This document shows positions 14,494 to 24,056 of a stretch of 64,000 bases of DNA, in pieces. The notes under the pieces are model-generated. The model was not told the DNA's origin, made no database searches, and saw nothing but the letters and a program-made list of their open reading frames with translations. The position numbers and the translations under genes are program-made. The DNA comes from Prostheceraeus crozeri (Eukaryota > Platyhelminthes > Polycladida > Euryleptidae): NCBI GenBank assembly GCA_907163375.1, contig CAJQUW010003082.1:1-64000 (forward strand). Direction: 5' to 3'. Each line of letters opens with the position of its first letter. The first letter of the stretch is position 1.

Positions 14494-15669
14494 TCAGTAG
14501 TCCCAAGCGCTGAGCTCTCCAGCCAGGAAATTGGCCTTCAGGCGCTGCAACCGCGATGTTGCCTTTGTGTACCTCCTTCTCTGTCTTGAGGGCGAAATGC
14601 CAGAGCGAAGCATGCGCACATTCGCCTCCTCCTCTGCCTGAACCTCCTTCAGGCATTCAATAAATCGGTAGATATTTGGGTGTCGATGGAAAATCTGCAA
14701 ATAATAAAAAGGCAAAATAATTTGATGATATGATATGTAACTTGATATTCATATATAACATGATAATCAATATGACTATCAATGATAAAACATTACAGTC
14801 GGGTATCAAACATCTGTTGAGAAAGCTGTTGTGTATAAACAATACATAGTTATAATAGGCCTACAAAAAACTAATGTAACATAGCTTGACAGTGCAGAAT
14901 ACAAAGCTGAATCTCAGCGAATTTACTACAAATCCTTCATAAAATGTTATTAAGGTAAGATATCTCTCATCTACTTGAAACATTTTGTGAAACGGTCGCA
15001 ATGACATGTTTCTACTGAATACAAGCAATAAATTACATACATTTTGACTTACATTTCGTAGTTTTCCATTTCGGCTTTCAAGAGCATTATTCGTCCGTAT
15101 ACCGCTGTCATTATCAAAATGACACCAGATCTCCCGAGAGAAATGGCCTCGATATCATCCACGTAAGTGCTGGTTACATAGTCGACGAACTCTTGACAAC
15201 TTTCGGGACACTCAGCAATAACCTGTTCCCATACCTCGTCGATTCTATCTGTGGGAAGGAACGGCAATTCCAGGGCTGGGCGAACCACCTCTCTTACATT
15301 CTGCACGATTCCTGTATATCGATGACTTCAATGATTTGAATGGGGGTATGATTGCATCGTTGTCTGGCTCGCCTGAAAAAGCCACGGAGTATAGTCTCTT
15401 TATCGACGTTTTTGGCTGCTCAACAGCACTTTTGATGGCTGCGTTGCGGCTTTTCATCAACTCAACTTCTTCCACTTCACAGGCATGTTCATGATCAAAC
15501 GTCGAGGTTTTCATGAACTTATCGGACGATATTTTTCCACGGACTTTACATGACGATCGTCGACAAACACATACGATATCGCCATTTTGGTTGACTTTGC
15601 TTTTCTTGAAAAGATAACCTTGTAAATTAAGCGAGCACCTTTTCGACTTTCGATGTATTCGAAATTCAT
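14494..15669 (-). pseudogene. FLYWCH zinc finger/MULE-type gene remnant, two exons
   Basis: The minus strand reads a start at 15669 (MNFEYIES), then a FLYWCH finger. A CVCRRSSC block is followed by a FDHEH pair, with the usual KGxRLIYK start. One frameshift near 15618 splits the finger. Next comes the conserved linker (IPPFKSLKSSIYRNR), then an abrupt jump at about 15310 to ALELPFLPTDRI, which belongs to the C-terminal part of the family. The MULE transposase core is therefore deleted. A second frameshift precedes the IRTNNALESRNGKL motif typical of these proteins. A GTAAGT donor at 15052-15047 and a TTGCAG acceptor ending at 14695 define a 358-bp intron. The last exon (14694-14494) starts IFHRHPNIYRFIE and ends at TGA. 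This is either a dead host FLYWCH-MULE gene or a transposon remnant. Confidence 0.7.
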
Positions 15670-18600
15670 GGTGTATTTCGTAGGTGGCGTTAAGAAGTTT
15701 AGATTATTATGATTTTTCTTCAACTTCATTTGAAGTTTTATATATATATATTGCATACATTGCAAACATTAATTGGATAATATCCAACACTGACAGCTCA
15801 TCGCTATCAATGATATTTGATCCTGTAACTTCATCAAAATATCAAAATGTTTTGTTATTTAACACCTTTAGACGTACTATTGCTGTCAAACTTCGTCAAA
15901 TGAGCTGTCATCAATCATTCTATCATCGAAGCGATTGAGTGGCACGTTTATAGAAACTGAATAGGAAGGGCAGTCGTTGAAATTGGACCGTTAATATTAT
16001 GTAATCAAGACAAAGGAGCGACTTCTTGGGAAACGACCGAATGAGGTGCAGCCCATGTACATGAGTTTTGTTCTATGCCTCCAATTCTCCAACACCCCTG
16101 AAACATGTTCTCACTATTATGTCAGAAATATTGTGTGACGTTAAGCATCATTTTCGGAGCCACCAGAAAGCTTCTTTCAGCTTGCTAATAAACTTGTCAA
16201 TGCAGTGAGCATCACAGAGCAGCAGAATGGGAATTGTACTCTTTTGTAGGGATGAACATGATCCCAGTTCATGGTTACTAGGACTACCGTAGATGGTCAC
16301 AAATGATGATCATTATGATGATCGCAAATCGAAAATACAGATCGAAAAATGTACGTATATCTAAGAAAATATGAACTGTCAATATGAGGAGATCCTCCAC
16401 AGGCGTGTGCTCAATGGTAAGAGACATTTATGGGAAAAGAAAGCAATTCAACCAACAAGATAATCTCCTTATATTCTGATGTTTACGAAGTGATGGATTG
16501 TATCAACCGAAATTTCGCTGGTTGCTTTGAAGCAAGTCTCTCACTTTTCATTCTCCAACTACTCCTCCCATTTGCACCGAGCCTCAAGGTCTCAAACTAC
16601 TAAAAGACTTGAACTTCCTGTACTCTTAAAAATATCTTCCGAATCATTCCCTGACGGAAACATCATTTTGATGAAAACATGAACTCCCATGATATTTTGA
16701 CTTCAAAATGTAATGAGAGTTAATGACATTATTATGAGGATATTTCTGAAAATGTGGTTTTAGAAAAAATACTCTCTAACATTGTCAATTAATTGAAATT
16801 AAAGATTTGTTCTTCTGACACGTCATGAACAAACTCCAGCACAACAAAACGATACTTCAATGATAATTGAGTATTTAGAATAATCGCACTGACCTGCATG
16901 CATGTCAAGCTTGAATTCGGTGAAACATTAGGTAATCTCGAAATTCAAATGCAAAGAAATACAAATCTGAAGAACTTGTCAGATCTCTTAAACACAGAAA
17001 TTATCAATAAATTATTCAGGAATTGTATCCACAATTAAGGAAAATGATGTGCGCATCAATGTAGGAAAATGGCAGGCAGAAATTTTATGATGCAAATAAC
17101 GATGCAGACAAGCTAGATTGAATTATTCAAATATTACTATCAATATTATTATTTAATTTATTAATTATTCCAATTATTCCAAAGTCGTCGCCCAACTATC
17201 CCCTATATTCACTGGGAATGTGATTAGAAAGGTTCATGATTCAGGTACAGAATTTGCATGAACCACTTTTCGAGGTGACGAGCAAAGAGACGGACGAGTA
17301 TAACGAGATGATGGTGTTCTTCCGTAGCGCCTACGGAAATGAGGAATCGCAGTATAACTCTCATCGAGAACAACATTACACCGAAAGCGATCTTGTCACA
17401 ATAGTAGGCGGTGATAGAACGGTGCTTTACATATTCAGCCAGAAGTCCCCTCCTCTATCAACTCCTTCGTCATCAATGAATTGACCTCACTTCATCCACA
17501 TTCTCCAACTTTCGGTGTCGGCTCTTCCTCGTGCCAATCAAACAGTGTGATGAAGCTCTTCCCCGATATACTTGTCATGTTGTCATTAAATCCTCATTCT
17601 CAAATATTTGTTGCTTTTTCTCACCTTGTGGAATCACTTTTCCAAATCATCAGAAAGTCCCCTCTGCTGTTGGTAGCTAAACTCAATGTTTCGAGTGCAT
17701 TCGATCGAGGTACATCATGCGCATAATGATTTATTGTGAGATTCACATGAAACAGTTTCTTTACAAAATGAGTCAATTGTAACATAATACTGTGATTAAA
17801 GATGATAGTAACACGTTTATAAAGCCAAAATTACTTGAAAGAACGAATTCATGCGAGAAAAATTATATTGCAGCATTATAAGAAGATCTGACGTTAACTC
17901 TAGTCTTGTTGCCCGAATATAGTATCTGTAGTGATTCGTTGCACCCATTTTTTCGCCCCATCAGTACTACGAATTTCGTCAAAGGACACCACCTGATCAG
18001 TCTCCATAACATGATTGGTGATCTCCGAATTCAATGCTTTTTGGGACTCATTTTTGCGTTCCTTGAGATGCCTTTAGTGAAATTACTTTTGTATGACAAC
18101 AACGAAAATGTAATATTTTGATGAGCAATAATATATCTTTATTGTAGTTTTACATATCAAGAATCGGAATGAGATTTTAAATTGAAATATTTATGAATAA
18201 CTAAATTTTCAGAGGTGGTGACAATAATTTGAAGCCGACGATTTTTGTTCATTCAAAGAATCATAAAATCTTTGCATTATGAATAAGATGTCGGCAAGTT
18301 CACACTCATTCAATTTTCATTAAAAATCGTATCTATCTTGAAACTCTCCATCAATCACGTTGAATCGTTTTCTTGTATACTACTGGTCAATACCAACACC
18401 ACTAAGGCAAGTGACATATACATGTACATGCATGTCAAATTGATCAGTGAAATGAATTGTGAGTTGGATAGTGGATGTTGTTTTGACATGTGACTTCCCA
18501 ATGTCCTTTTTTTGCCAACATATGTTACTTGATGATAATTTCTATTAGATTTTGTAACTTCAGGTTTGTAGGAAAAGAAGTCCTTCGAATCTCACGCGGG

Positions 18601-18869
18601 ACTGGAAATTTGGCGTCAATCAATCGGTCTTATACTGAAATCCTGCAAGCGGGAAACAAACAAATTTCATGAACTAAATATTAGATCAGTAGATTCCATT
18701 ATTCCATCTCAATTTTCAGGAAACAACATATAGGCCCTAATTGATTTTTTTCAATTGGTAAATGATGCCTGATGTTATATTGTCCGTAATGACTATCTAA
18801 TTCATTCAGGCCGATTTTAAAACAACACTCGATAGTTTTAGCATCGTATGACATGCATGACAATAAAAG
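15670..18869. other. Gene-poor spacer with one possible exon
   Basis: Nothing is firmly identified. A frame at about 17242-17484 on the plus strand follows an acceptor-like TTCAG. It has an even, coding-like residue mix rich in Glu, Ser and Tyr (EVTSKETDEYNEMMVFF), but no domain I recognise. Tracts of TTATTAATT occur at 17130-17180. No terminal repeats or RNA genes were seen. Confidence 0.35.
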
Positions 18870-19270
18870 TTATAAACTGGCGTTTGGCAAGTACGGGAGA
18901 AGCTGAAGATCGTCAGGATCAGGCAGTGGGAAAAGGGGGCCCACAACGTCACAGATCAACACGTGTTGAGCAGTTTGAGGGCGGCGGCAGGAACATAGGT
19001 CGGATGCCGCCGAACCACAGGCGCTCATTACGGCAGCGAACCGAACAACTCAGGATCGCAGACGGTTGAGCTGCACCCACGCGCGCGCGGGACATGATGG
19101 CGAGAAGGTTGTGGACTCCAGGCTCGTAGGAAGGGTTGTAGAATACCAGAAACTGGTGGAGGGTCCACCGATACGACACCCTCGGTGTGCTGTCTTAGCG
19201 GTCGTCTCGGTCGTAGCTTTGTCGGGGCGGGAGCGATGTGCAGGGCTTAGTGTAGCGGATGGCTGACGGA
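18870..19270. other. GC-rich island, unknown nature
   Basis: About 400 bp stands out from the AT-rich surroundings by high GC content and many CpG, including a CGCGCGCG run near 19080. Both strands carry open frames of about 70 codons without a recognised domain. It lies just downstream, in the element's minus-strand sense, of the Ty3/gypsy pol pieces. It could be part of that fossil, another retroelement fragment or a host CpG-rich element. None of these can be chosen from the sequence. Confidence 0.35.
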
Positions 19271-19479
19271 AGCTGCCTTTCTGTACAAGAGCAGGCAGGC
19301 CTCGTCACGCCGGGATACTCGATATTGATAAATGGCTTATGTAGATTTCTGCATAAATTCGCCACTCACGATCGCATGCACAGTTCTATCCACGCTTCTT
19401 CGTCGTCGTTGACTGTTTGTGTCTTTGATGACTTGGGCTTATTTCTATCTGAGGGTGTAAATCCTGGTGTATGTTGACT

Positions 19480-19929
19480 TCAGGCAATTTTACAGCGATT
19501 TAAATTTATCCACTGTCTAGTAGCGCGAGGTTGGTTGACTGGTAGTACGAGAGCATTGGTGTTTGTAAGACTTAAAATCCGAAAGGGACCTTTCCAAAGC
19601 TTTTGTAGCTTCCGTGATAATCCTTTCTTTGGTTGAGATGTAAAAACGTAGATTCTATCACCAATGGCTAGTTTAATGGGATGAGCAGTTTTGTCTTGCA
19701 TTATTTTCTGGTGTTCCTGAGCCTTGGTGTTATGATCTAATGCTACTGACCTAGTTTAGAGAGCTCTGTTTTATATTCACGAATATCACATGAATTGCTT
19801 GAGTTGGTATTGGATGATTTTGTATTTTCTCTGTGTTTCTGGGATCGGGTTTCATTCCCTCTGTTGACAAAATGTGGCCCAAATAGTGCACTGATATTTG
19901 CATAAATTCGCATTTCCTTGGTTCACATT
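19480..19929 (-). pseudogene. Ty3/gypsy pol remnants (reverse transcriptase and integrase ends)
   Basis: On the minus strand a short piece carries the reverse transcriptase signature KCEFM followed by YLGHILSTEGMKPDP, near the edge of the palm domain. Further on is the C-terminal integrase region with IGDRIYVFTSQPKKGLSRK and LWKGPFRI, typical of Ty3/gypsy elements. These functions would copy the element's RNA and insert its cDNA. Only fragments remain, so the locus is a broken fossil. Confidence 0.75.
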
Positions 19930-19987
19930 CGCAGTACTCTGGACTTCGAATCCAGCGGTCCGAGTTCAGATCTCGGTGGAACCTCCA
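19930..19987 (+). other. tRNA-Gln primer copy at the primer-binding site
   Basis: On the plus strand this reads as the 3' two thirds of a tRNA-Gln followed by the non-templated CCA. There is a CTGGA/TCCAG anticodon stem with loop CTTCGAA, a CCGAG/CTCGG T stem with loop TTCAGAT, then TGGAACCT-CCA. The anticodon now reads TCG, one base from the Gln TTG. The D arm and 5' acceptor strand are missing. A genomic CCA and the position directly beside the LTR indicate a copied tRNA primer, not a tRNA gene. A normal primer site covers only about 18 nt. Confidence 0.7.
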
Positions 19988-19988
19988 G

Positions 19989-21078
19989 TGTAATGTTTGG
20001 TTCGAACTTGACCGATAGGATATTCGAATCTAACATTAACTAGTCCCAGATCCACGATCCGATGTAAAACCAAGATCAGAACTAGACACCGAAACTTCAA
20101 TAATGATAAAACGAATAGTGAACGAGACACACAAAGCTTTTATTCTCCGGTTACAAAGCGGACGAAAAATGTGAAAAAGAAGAGATCTGTTAGTGAGTCT
20201 TTAGTACAAGAGAGAACTAGCACACCATGTTCTTTGGTTGGTAGGGTATGCTCCTCGTATCCGGTAGTGGGTAATTCAAGGGAAAATATATTTCTGCGGA
20301 TACTATAATATATTAAAATACAAATAACGCCCGACGTTTCGCTGTCAACCAGCTTGATCACGAGCAAAATTTATAATGGCACAAAGGTGATAAAAACTGG
20401 AAACGTGCGCAGAATGGAGTTACACGTCAGTGCGGGATAGTCACGTGATTAATCAAGGTCACCTAAACATGTTAAGGGGTCTTGAGGTGCTACCGTAAAA
20501 GGTACTTCGTAAAAGTAGCACCTCAAGACCCCTTAACATGTTTAGGTGACCTTGATTAATCACGTGACTATCCCGCACTGACGTGTAACTCCATTCTGCG
20601 CACGTTTCCAGTTTTTATCACCTTTGTGCCATTATAAATTTTGCTCGTGATCAAGCTGGTTGACAGCGAAACGTCGGGCGTTATTTGTATTTTAATATAT
20701 TATAGTATCCGCAGAAATATATTTTCCCTTGAATTACCATGTTCTTTAGTCTGATGGGTAATGCACGACACCAATGGCACGGCGACACTCAGCAGAGATA
20801 AGGAAGTGATGGTCAGAAATTGTCGATAAATATTTATTCAACAAGGACTCAAGGAGTTGTTCTTGCTGAATTCTCGGCGTCTTTTATAGTATTTCGATTT
20901 CACAAGCAAGTTGTTGCCCCTCCTCAAAGATGGATTAGTCCACGTGGATTTCAGCTTCGAAGGTTTCAATTTTTCGGTCTGATCTTCAATGACATGTAGA
21001 GACCATTGCTCCATTCAGTCTTTCGTGACCATTTTGATGAATGAATTTCATGTAATCTCGACTTTTCAATCTGTTACA
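19989..21078 (-). repeat. Ty3/gypsy LTR, interrupted
   Basis: The LTR has TG...CA type ends, a TATA box and a poly(A) signal in the expected order on the minus strand. Without the palindromic insertion at about 20239-20736 it would be close to 590 bp. The words CCATGTTCTTTGGT and CCATGTTCTTTAGT on the two sides of that insertion look like a target duplication of about 14 bp with one mismatch. Confidence 0.6.
20270..20738. repeat. 469-bp near-perfect palindrome (224-bp arms, 21-nt loop)
   Basis: Positions 20270-20493 and 20515-20738 are reverse complements with no mismatch that I could find. They are separated by a 21-nt loop holding two GTAAAA words. Each arm contains the block GACAGCGAAACGTCGGG, similar in style to the 3' end motif of the Penelope-like element at 52955-52985. 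The palindrome sits in the LTR of the gypsy fossil, between 14-bp near-repeats. It may be an inverted pair of retroelement ends. Perfect arms suggest recent origin or ongoing conversion. Confidence 0.9.
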
Positions 21079-21659
21079 TTCCGTAATAATAATAGGGCAA
21101 TATGATGTCAATATCACTTAGAGATGACTTCTACTTTCACTCGCATTCTTTTTGAACCGTCAGCGTGGCCTATTGAAGAAAGTGCGAGCTCGTCTCACCA
21201 CGGACTTCGGTTCGATTCCTAGGTCAGGCGAGTGCGGTCAGGGAATCAAGGGTGTTAGTGTCTTGTATTGACTTAATAGCTGTCATTCTCGTTAGATATT
21301 CAATGTTACATTCCAATATTCATATTAAGAGATTTGGTTACTGCTTCTCACGCAAGTGGTTCCATGTAATCCTCCTTCCAATATGAAAAATCCAGCACGT
21401 AAATCTTGATATCAGGAAACTTTGGTTGTCACTTCTCACGCAACAGCTGTGGTATCTTTGGCTTGTACCCTCGGCACGGAACTTAGTAACTTAAAACAAT
21501 TTTCAAGCTAAATACTTATTATTATTAATTTTATTTAGAATTTTGTATTTTAGGGCTGTGGCAGGAACAGAGCCTACGACCCCGGGATCACAATATATTA
21601 AATCTACCTAGCTTCCTAATTCCAACTATTATCTATTGGTTGATTATTCTCCGATGATT
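21079..21659. other. Spacer with a tRNA-related SINE-like segment
   Basis: At about 21165-21260 a segment carries a B-box-like word GGTTCGATTCC and an A-box-like TGGCCTATTGAAG about 40 bp upstream, followed by a CAGGGAATCAAGGG tail. This resembles the head of a tRNA-derived SINE, but no poly(A) end or target duplication was found. The rest (21300-21659) has no gene. The word TTCTCACGCAA occurs twice, at about 21336 and 21434. Confidence 0.4.
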
Positions 21660-21899
21660 ACAATTATAGCACCAGAAGCATTTGCAGAAACATTTGACTG
21701 ATCTAGAATTCTTGTCACAAACTCGTGGAACTTTATATTTGCGAGGCAAGTTGAAAAGTTTTCACGATATCCGCATTGGTCAGGCCCGTACACGTTCATC
21801 AGATAGGGTAGCACAGGCTTTACAACTAGGCGTTCTAGGAGTTTCGACGCCGCAGCAAACAGAGAAATCGGTCGTACATCATTCAATGTAGGCCTTTTA
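21660..21899 (-). pseudogene. LINE reverse transcriptase fragment, downstream half
   Basis: The minus strand carries LNDVRPISLFAAASKLLERL and GPDQCGYRENFSTCLA, matching reverse transcriptase blocks 2-3 of the CR1/Jockey-like LINE group (YRPISLL...SKxxEr, then QxGFR). The fragment stops at the CTTTTA target duplication of the Polinton at 21894-21899. The upstream half of the same domain lies on the far side at 49128-49252 on the same strand. The reading phase is continuous if the element and one duplication copy are removed. The LINE is truncated at both ends. No endonuclease domain or 3' tail was seen. Confidence 0.85.
21894..21899. repeat. Polinton target-site duplication, left
   Basis: CTTTTA directly precedes the AGTAGTAAG end of the large element and recurs exactly at 49128-49133. 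A 6-bp duplication is the Polinton/Maverick hallmark. Confidence 0.9.
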
Positions 21900-23475
21900 A
21901 GTAGTAAGTAAAACTCCACTTCTGGACCGCGCAAGATGGCCGCCATCGAAGAATTTTCGCTGACGTCCCCCCCCTCTGGAACGACAGAGGTTGTGGTCTG
22001 TCGTGGTGTGCCGGCCAGGTTGGTCCACGTTCACAAAATGTTTGCTGACGTCCCCCCCCTCGAAAACGACAGAGTGTGAGACTCGGGTGTGTTGGTCTCG
22101 TGTGGGTTGACGTGGCCGACCGCCTAGGTTGACGTGGGCGACCGTCTAGGTTGTCGTGGTGGAATGGTGAAACGGACTTTAGATTCGTGATCAGCGTAAA
22201 ATTCTGCATCGGTATGGTGAATTTGAAGTCAATCGGCGAGAAAAAATGTTTCTTCAAAATTTTGACAGAGTTAAAATGTTGGACGTTTTGGGCTGTAGCG
22301 TCAAAACGAAGCATTGGATGGGAAAACGGAGGCCAGATTCGGATTCAGCGTGAAATTCTACATCTGTATGGTGAATTTGAAAGCAATCGGAGAGAAAAAA
22401 TTTTCGCTGACGTCCCCCCCCTCGGGAGAGCTACCTTCGATTTTGGCTTCCAGTGAACGGATTTTGTCGTGCAATAGCTCGTTTGAGAGCTAAGAGTGAG
22501 ACAAATTCACTGAAAGAATCGGCTTGTTCATATCTGTCTTCGTTTAGATGTGAGACGCCATTTAAGATTTTGGGACATTGGCGAAAAACGACAGAGTTAG
22601 AATTTTGGACGTTTTAGGCTCTAGCGTCAAAACGAAGCATCGGAGAGCAAAACGGATTTCAGATTTGGAATCAGCATGAAATTCTGCATCTGTGTGGTGA
22701 GTTTCAAGTCAATCGGAGAGAAAAAATTTTCAACATTTTTCGAAAAAACGACAGAGTTGGAATTTTGGTCCTTTTTGGGCTGTAGCACAAAACGAAGCAT
22801 CGGATGGGAAAACGGAGGCCAGATTCGGATTCAGCGTGAAATTCTGCATCGGTATGGTGAATTTGAACGCAATCGGAGAGAAAAAGTTTCGCTGACGTCC
22901 CCCCCTCGGGAGAGCTAGCTTCGATCTTGGCTTCCAGTGGACGGATTTTGTCGTGCCATAGCTCGTTTGAAAGCTAAGAGTGAGACAAATTCACTGAAAG
23001 AATCGGTTTGTTCATATCTGTCTTCGTTTAGATGTGAGACACCATTTAAGATTTTGGGAGATTGGCGAAAAACGACAGAGTTAGAATTTTGGACGTTTTC
23101 GGCTCTAGCATCAAAACGAAGCATCGGATGGGAAAACGGATTTCAGATTTGGAATCAGCATGAAATTCTCTATCAACATGGTGAGTTTCAAGTCAATCGG
23201 AGAGAAAAAATTTTTCTTCACAAAATTTTTTCGAAAAAATGAGTTAGAATTTTCGCGATGGCTGTGGGCTGTAGAGCCAAAACGAAGCATCGGATGGGAA
23301 AACGGAGGCCAGATTCGGATTCAGCGTCAAATTCTACATGGAAATGGTGTATTTCCAGGTCAATCGGACCTCTAGAATCGGCGATAGAAGCGTTTTACGT
23401 GTTTGGATGATGGATATTACGTCATCAGCTGATCGCCACACACTATATAAGCTGGGAACCGAGAGAGACTTGTCA
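21900..23475. repeat. Left terminal/subterminal repeat region of the palindromic Polinton
   Basis: After the AGTAGTAAG terminus the motif GCTGACGTCCCCCCC recurs near 21959, 22043, 22408 and 22892. A nested repeat family built on AAACGAAGCATCGGATGGGA and on GGCCAGATTCGGATTCAGCG fills the rest, with a larger duplicated block of about 484 bp (22408 against 22892). A TATATAAG box lies at 23444-23451, before the piggyBac insertion site. The short frames here are repeat-derived. The right arm has the same repeats in inverted order (47875-49127) but is about 330 bp shorter. Confidence 0.85.
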
Positions 23476-24056
23476 TTAACCCATTATGTACTGTCGTCCT
23501 AAAAATATGACAGGCAAATGAGCTGATCCTCTATGCAGGTCCATACATGTTCAACAAGTAATGCACTTACCGTCACGTTTGTTTTGAATTGACGAATGTA
23601 TATGCAACAAAAATAAACATTTAAATGTCTTTGTTTATATATTACCTCGATACAAAATCAGCCATTTTCAATCGGCTGATCGCATTTGAACATCTGTCAA
23701 GTAAGGTGAGTAATTACATCCTAGCAGTCATCAAAATAGATAAATGACATACATTCAGTAAAGCTGATTTCTCCATGAATGTGTGTGACAGAAAAAACCA
23801 AAATACCATCAGCTAGATAAGATAAATTTCATTATTGAAAGTGCTGTCTTGTTTTTATGACAATAGGAGTTTGCCTAATGTTTCCTAATTTTGCGACATT
23901 TCGCTCAATTCTCAGAGATATTACATGAATATTTAAGACGTATACATTTGTCATTGTAAGAAAATACATATTTTCATACGTTAGCATTCAGGATTACCAA
24001 ATAAGGATAAATAATGAATATTCACTCTCTAAATATAGTTCAGGTGTCATATTTAT

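Larger units (their letters stand above)
19480..21078 (-). mobile_element. Ty3/gypsy LTR retrotransposon fossil
   Basis: Read on the minus strand, the order is an LTR (21078 to 19989), a primer-binding site, and pieces of pol: a reverse transcriptase stretch and an integrase C-terminal stretch. The LTR starts TGTAACAG and ends ACATTACA, giving TGTAA/TTACA inverted ends. It has a TATAAAAG box near 20890 and an AATAAA signal near 20143. One base separates it from a TGG-starting primer site complementary to tRNA-Gln. The element is heavily broken. Most of gag and pol is absent and no partner LTR was found in the window. It is old, and its LTR was later hit by a palindromic insertion. Confidence 0.75.

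Noticed and set aside
19920-19987. A functional tRNA gene
   Set aside because: The D arm and 5' acceptor strand are missing, CCA is encoded, and the segment sits exactly at an LTR primer-binding site, so it is a primer copy.
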